DNA from: Belnapia sp.
GTDB taxonomy: Bacteria; Pseudomonadota; Alphaproteobacteria; Acetobacterales; Acetobacteraceae
DNA: 8,317 nt
Assembly: GCA_028291445.1 (NCBI GenBank)
Contig: JAQGIA010000001.1
Location: forward strand, 1 to 8,317
Direction: 5' to 3'
Part shown: positions 6,158 through 8,317 of the stretch, in pieces
Layout of the letters: every line of letters begins with the position of its first letter
How positions within the stretch are numbered: the first letter of the stretch is position 1
Notes under the pieces: generated by a model
What the model was told of the DNA's origin: nothing
The model's input: only the letters and a program-made list of their open reading frames with translations
The model's database searches: none
Position numbers and translations under genes: made by a program

Positions 6158-8317
6158 CCACGACGAAGCGCCGGTAGACCGCGCCCAGCGCGATCAGCGC
6201 CAGGCCGAGCCCGAGGAAGCTCAGCACCCGCCACAGCCCGCCCAGCTCGGCCATGTCGACGAAGACCGCCTTCAGGATGGTCAGCCCGATCGCCGCCAGC
6301 GCCGCCAGCCGCAGCGCCGGCACGCCCTGACGGATCCCCAAGGCCAGCAGCGCCGCGCCGAAGCCGAGCCAGGCGCCGCTATAGGCATAGAGCTCGGCGC
6401 CGAAAATCGGTTCCAGGTCGAGCGACATCTCGACCGGGTGGAAATGGTGCCGCACCTCCAGCGTCACCCAGGCGAAGCCGCCGAGCAGCGCATAGCCGGC
6501 CAATATCCGGGCGAACCAGCCGGCGCCCACGGCCCGCACCGCCAGCCCTACCAGGGCGGCGGGCACCGCATAGCCCAGCGCCAACTCGTTGAAGACCGGC
6601 CAGGGCAGCAGCGTCACGCCGGCTTCCTGCGTCGGGTTCTCCACCACCAGCCAGGCGCCGAGCGCGACCACCAGCCCGAGCAGCAGCCGCCAGCCCCAGG
6701 CCAGCATCGGGCGACCGCCCAGCCGGCCATCCAGCCAGCGGGCGATGGTCGCCAGCATGGCGAGCGCGGTCAGTTGCAGCGCCGCCTCGCGGAAGGCGAG
6801 GTTGCTGGCGTCGAGCGGTACGCCATCGGTCATGGCATGGCGGATTTCCAGCACCACCAGGGCACAGGTGAAGACCAGGGCGCCGGCTTCCAGCACCGCC
6901 ACCACCAGATCGTCACGGCGCCGGCCGAACATCCAGGCCGTCAGGGCGAAGCTGGCGGCCGGCACGCCATAGGCGGCGAGCAAGCCGTTGAAGACCGGCG
7001 TGGTGCCGAAATCATACCCGGCGAGGTTCCAGTTCAGCAGCAGCCGGACCAGCACCAGCCCGGCCACCGCGAGCGCCACTTTGCGGAGCGGCAGCAGCCC
7101 GCTGCGGCCCTCAACCCAGGCGAGCGGCGGCAGGAACAGGGCGACGGCCAGGGTCAGCCATTGGTCGGACAGCACCATGGCGGCGCCCAGGGCGAGCGCC
7201 GCCAGGGCACCGGCGGCATGTGCCCCGGCACGTTGCGATGCGGTGTCCCGTTGGGTGTCCCGTCGGGTGTCCCGTTGGGCCAACGTCGCCAGGCCGACCA
7301 GTCCGCCGGCCAGCGCCAGGGCGGCCAGCGCCCAGCGGGCATCGAGGGCGAAGCCGCGCACCCTGGCATAGGCGACCAGCAGCACCAGCACCGGCACCGC
7401 GGCCGGCAGGGCCGCCCAGGCGACCGGATTGGGCGCCCGGCGTTCCTGGAAGACGCCCGCCGCCGCATGCAGCGCCGCCAGCAGCAGCGCGACGGACAGG
7501 AAGGGCAGCAGCGCCTCGGGCGGCCAGGGATTGATCGGCAGCAGCGCCTGCACCACGCCGTCGATGGTGACCGCCTCATCCGCCGGCAGCCAGCCGGGGA
7601 TGGTCCAGCCGAGCAGCAGCAGCAGGCCGGCCAGCGCCGCCACCCAGGGCAGCAGCACCAGCCGTGGCTCCCGCATCGCCCGGGCCAGGCCGGCGACCGA
7701 GAACAGCAGGATGCCGCAGGCCGGGGCCAGGCCCTCGGCGCCCGGCACCATGACCAGCAGCGCCGCCGCCAGCACCGCGAAGGGCAGGAAGACCAGCCGG
7801 CGGCCGAGCGTGCTGTCCAGCGCGGCGGGTGGCAGCAGGAAGACATGCAGCGCCGCGGCCGCGGGGGCGAACAGGGCAGGGGACCAGAGATCGGCCGAGC
7901 CACCGGCGATCATGTCGCCCGCCACCACCCAAGCCGCGGCGGCGAAGGTGGCGCACCAGCCGAGCCAGGCGGCGCCGACCTGCCGCAGCACCACCAGCGC
8001 CGCCGCCGTCACCGCCAGAAGGTACAGGAACAGGCCGGGCAGCGAGGGGTCGGCGGTCTCGACCAGGGCCGGGGTGAGGTAGGCGCCGGCGATGCCCACC
8101 GCGGCGACCACCGGGCCGAACAGCAGCGCCAGGGCGATGCCGCCGAGCGCCACCAGTGCCAGCAAGGCGAAGCCGAGCAACGGCGGCAGCAGCGCGTACA
8201 TCACCCCGGCGGCATAGGTGGCACCGAACAGGATGGCGACGCCGCCGGCCGCCAGCGCCGCCGGGGCCTGGTCCGGCCAGGGTATGTTGGGCCGGTCGGC
8301 GGCGGGGCGCCGGCGCA
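6090..8317 (-). CDS. DUF2339-family multi-pass membrane protein (N-terminus beyond window edge)
   Basis: Large inner-membrane protein of unknown function. The frame stays open to the right edge. The 37 codons before the first start-like codon (GTG at 8204) are coding: they contain RPNIPWPDQ followed by a hydrophobic AAGGVAILFGATYAAG helix, as DUF2339 proteins do. About 741 residues are therefore visible and the true start is outside; family members usually run to 850-1000 aa, with a soluble or coiled-coil N-terminal part. I count roughly 24 hydrophobic segments. Family-like landmarks include GIAGAYLTPALV after the second helix, LEIRHAM and LEVRHHF repeats, and the C-terminal KAVFVDMAELGGLWRVLSFLGLG block. 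Oddities: a hydrophilic QRDTRRDTQRDT insertion in one loop, and a Pro-rich tail (VPPQVPPLVPPLAP) encoded by a repeat that is also read on the other strand. The family name is well supported, the role unknown. Confidence 0.88.
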   Translation of the reverse strand, partial: RRRPAADRPNIPWPDQAPAALAAGGVAILFGATYAAGVMYALLPPLLGFALLALVALGGIALALLFGPVVAAVGIAGAYLTPALVETADPSLPGLFLYLLAVTAAALVVLRQVGAAWLGWCATFAAAAWVVAGDMIAGGSADLWSPALFAPAAAALHVFLLPPAALDSTLGRRLVFLPFAVLAAALLVMVPGAEGLAPACGILLFSVAGLARAMREPRLVLLPWVAALAGLLLLLGWTIPGWLPADEAVTIDGVVQALLPINPWPPEALLPFLSVALLLAALHAAAGVFQERRAPNPVAWAALPAAVPVLVLLVAYARVRGFALDARWALAALALAGGLVGLATLAQRDTRRDTQRDTASQRAGAHAAGALAALALGAAMVLSDQWLTLAVALFLPPLAWVEGRSGLLPLRKVALAVAGLVLVRLLLNWNLAGYDFGTTPVFNGLLAAYGVPAASFALTAWMFGRRRDDLVVAVLEAGALVFTCALVVLEIRHAMTDGVPLDASNLAFREAALQLTALAMLATIARWLDGRLGGRPMLAWGWRLLLGLVVALGAWLVVENPTQEAGVTLLPWPVFNELALGYAVPAALVGLAVRAVGAGWFARILAGYALLGGFAWVTLEVRHHFHPVEMSLDLEPIFGAELYAYSGAWLGFGAALLALGIRQGVPALRLAALAAIGLTILKAVFVDMAELGGLWRVLSFLGLGLALIALGAVYRRFVVVTPAVPPQVPPLVPPLAPTPPA
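6110..6145. repeat. 12-bp tandem repeat, 3 copies, coding on both strands
   Basis: Three units of CCaGAGGGGGCA (6110-6121, 6122-6133, 6134-6145) are identical except for one A-to-T change in the third; a degenerate fourth unit ends in the phosphatase stop. Plus-strand reading gives (PEGA)n at the end of the histidine phosphatase. Minus-strand reading gives VPPQ/VPPL/VPPL near the end of the DUF2339 protein. The 12-bp period preserves both frames whatever the copy number. Confidence 0.9.
7242..7277 (-). repeat. 12-bp tandem repeat, 3 copies, inside the DUF2339 gene
   Basis: Units 7242-7253, 7254-7265 and 7266-7277 read CAACGGGACACC on the coding strand, with one T/C difference in the middle copy. 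They encode QRDT-RRDT-QRDT, a highly charged stretch between two predicted membrane helices. It stands out as a hydrophilic insertion in an otherwise strongly hydrophobic protein and looks like slippage expansion of one 12-bp unit. Confidence 0.9.

Noticed and set aside
8199..8204. GTG/ATG near 8204 as the start of the DUF2339 protein
   Set aside because: The frame upstream to the window edge has no stop and encodes family-typical sequence, so these are internal Val-Met codons.
1..8317. Mobile elements, CRISPR arrays, RNA genes or defence/secretion systems
   Set aside because: I looked for spaced direct repeats, terminal inverted repeats with transposase-like frames, and tRNA/rRNA-like sequence, and found none. 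The gene content is ordinary core chromosome.

Overview
The window is about 8.3 kb of very GC-rich DNA. By eye it is roughly 70% G+C with a strong G/C third-codon preference. It looks like ordinary chromosome of an alphaproteobacterium. The flagellar FliF/FliG proteins, the Prs variant and the DUF2339 membrane protein would fit the Rhodospirillales/Acetobacteraceae (Roseomonas-like) group. That placement is an inference from protein flavour and base composition, not from a search. I see no rRNA, tRNA, CRISPR array, insertion sequence, phage gene or integration site.

Layout, left to right. (1) Positions 1-2271, minus strand: the head of a flagellar basal-body operon, fliF (complete) followed by fliG (cut by the left edge), joined by a TGATG stop/start overlap. 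(2) 2272-2632: a divergent control region for fliF (leftward) and prs (rightward). It holds a near-consensus CtrA-type box with a G7 spacer, a perfect 7-bp inverted repeat, an 18-bp tandem repeat next to the fliF start, a possible 25-codon leader ORF, and a plausible sigma-70 promoter for prs. (3) 2633-3565, plus strand: prs, ribose-phosphate pyrophosphokinase. (4) 3566-3657: a GC-rich inverted repeat, probably a bidirectional terminator, running into a 26-bp tandem duplication that includes the stop codon of the next gene. (5) 3641-4738, minus strand: a branched-chain aminotransferase (ilvE type). (6) 4739-4904: a divergent intergenic region with a 14-bp perfect palindrome. (7) 4905-6157, plus strand: a two-gene unit made of a beta-class-like glutathione S-transferase and, 2 nt later, a histidine-phosphatase (phosphoglycerate-mutase-like) protein. 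(8) 6090-8317, minus strand: a large multi-pass DUF2339 membrane protein whose N-terminus lies beyond the right edge. Its 3' end overlaps the phosphatase gene by 68 bp, tail to tail.

FliF and FliG work together: FliF forms the MS ring and its C-terminal tail carries the FliG rotor ring. The other genes are core metabolism (PRPP supply, branched-chain amino acids), thiol/detoxification chemistry, a phosphatase and an uncharacterised membrane protein. Nothing ties them into one pathway.

I found no clear undescribed multi-gene system. The most interesting signals are small: the candidate cell-cycle (CtrA) control of fliF, and several short tandem repeats with periods divisible by three. One of these repeats is translated on both strands at the overlapping gene ends.
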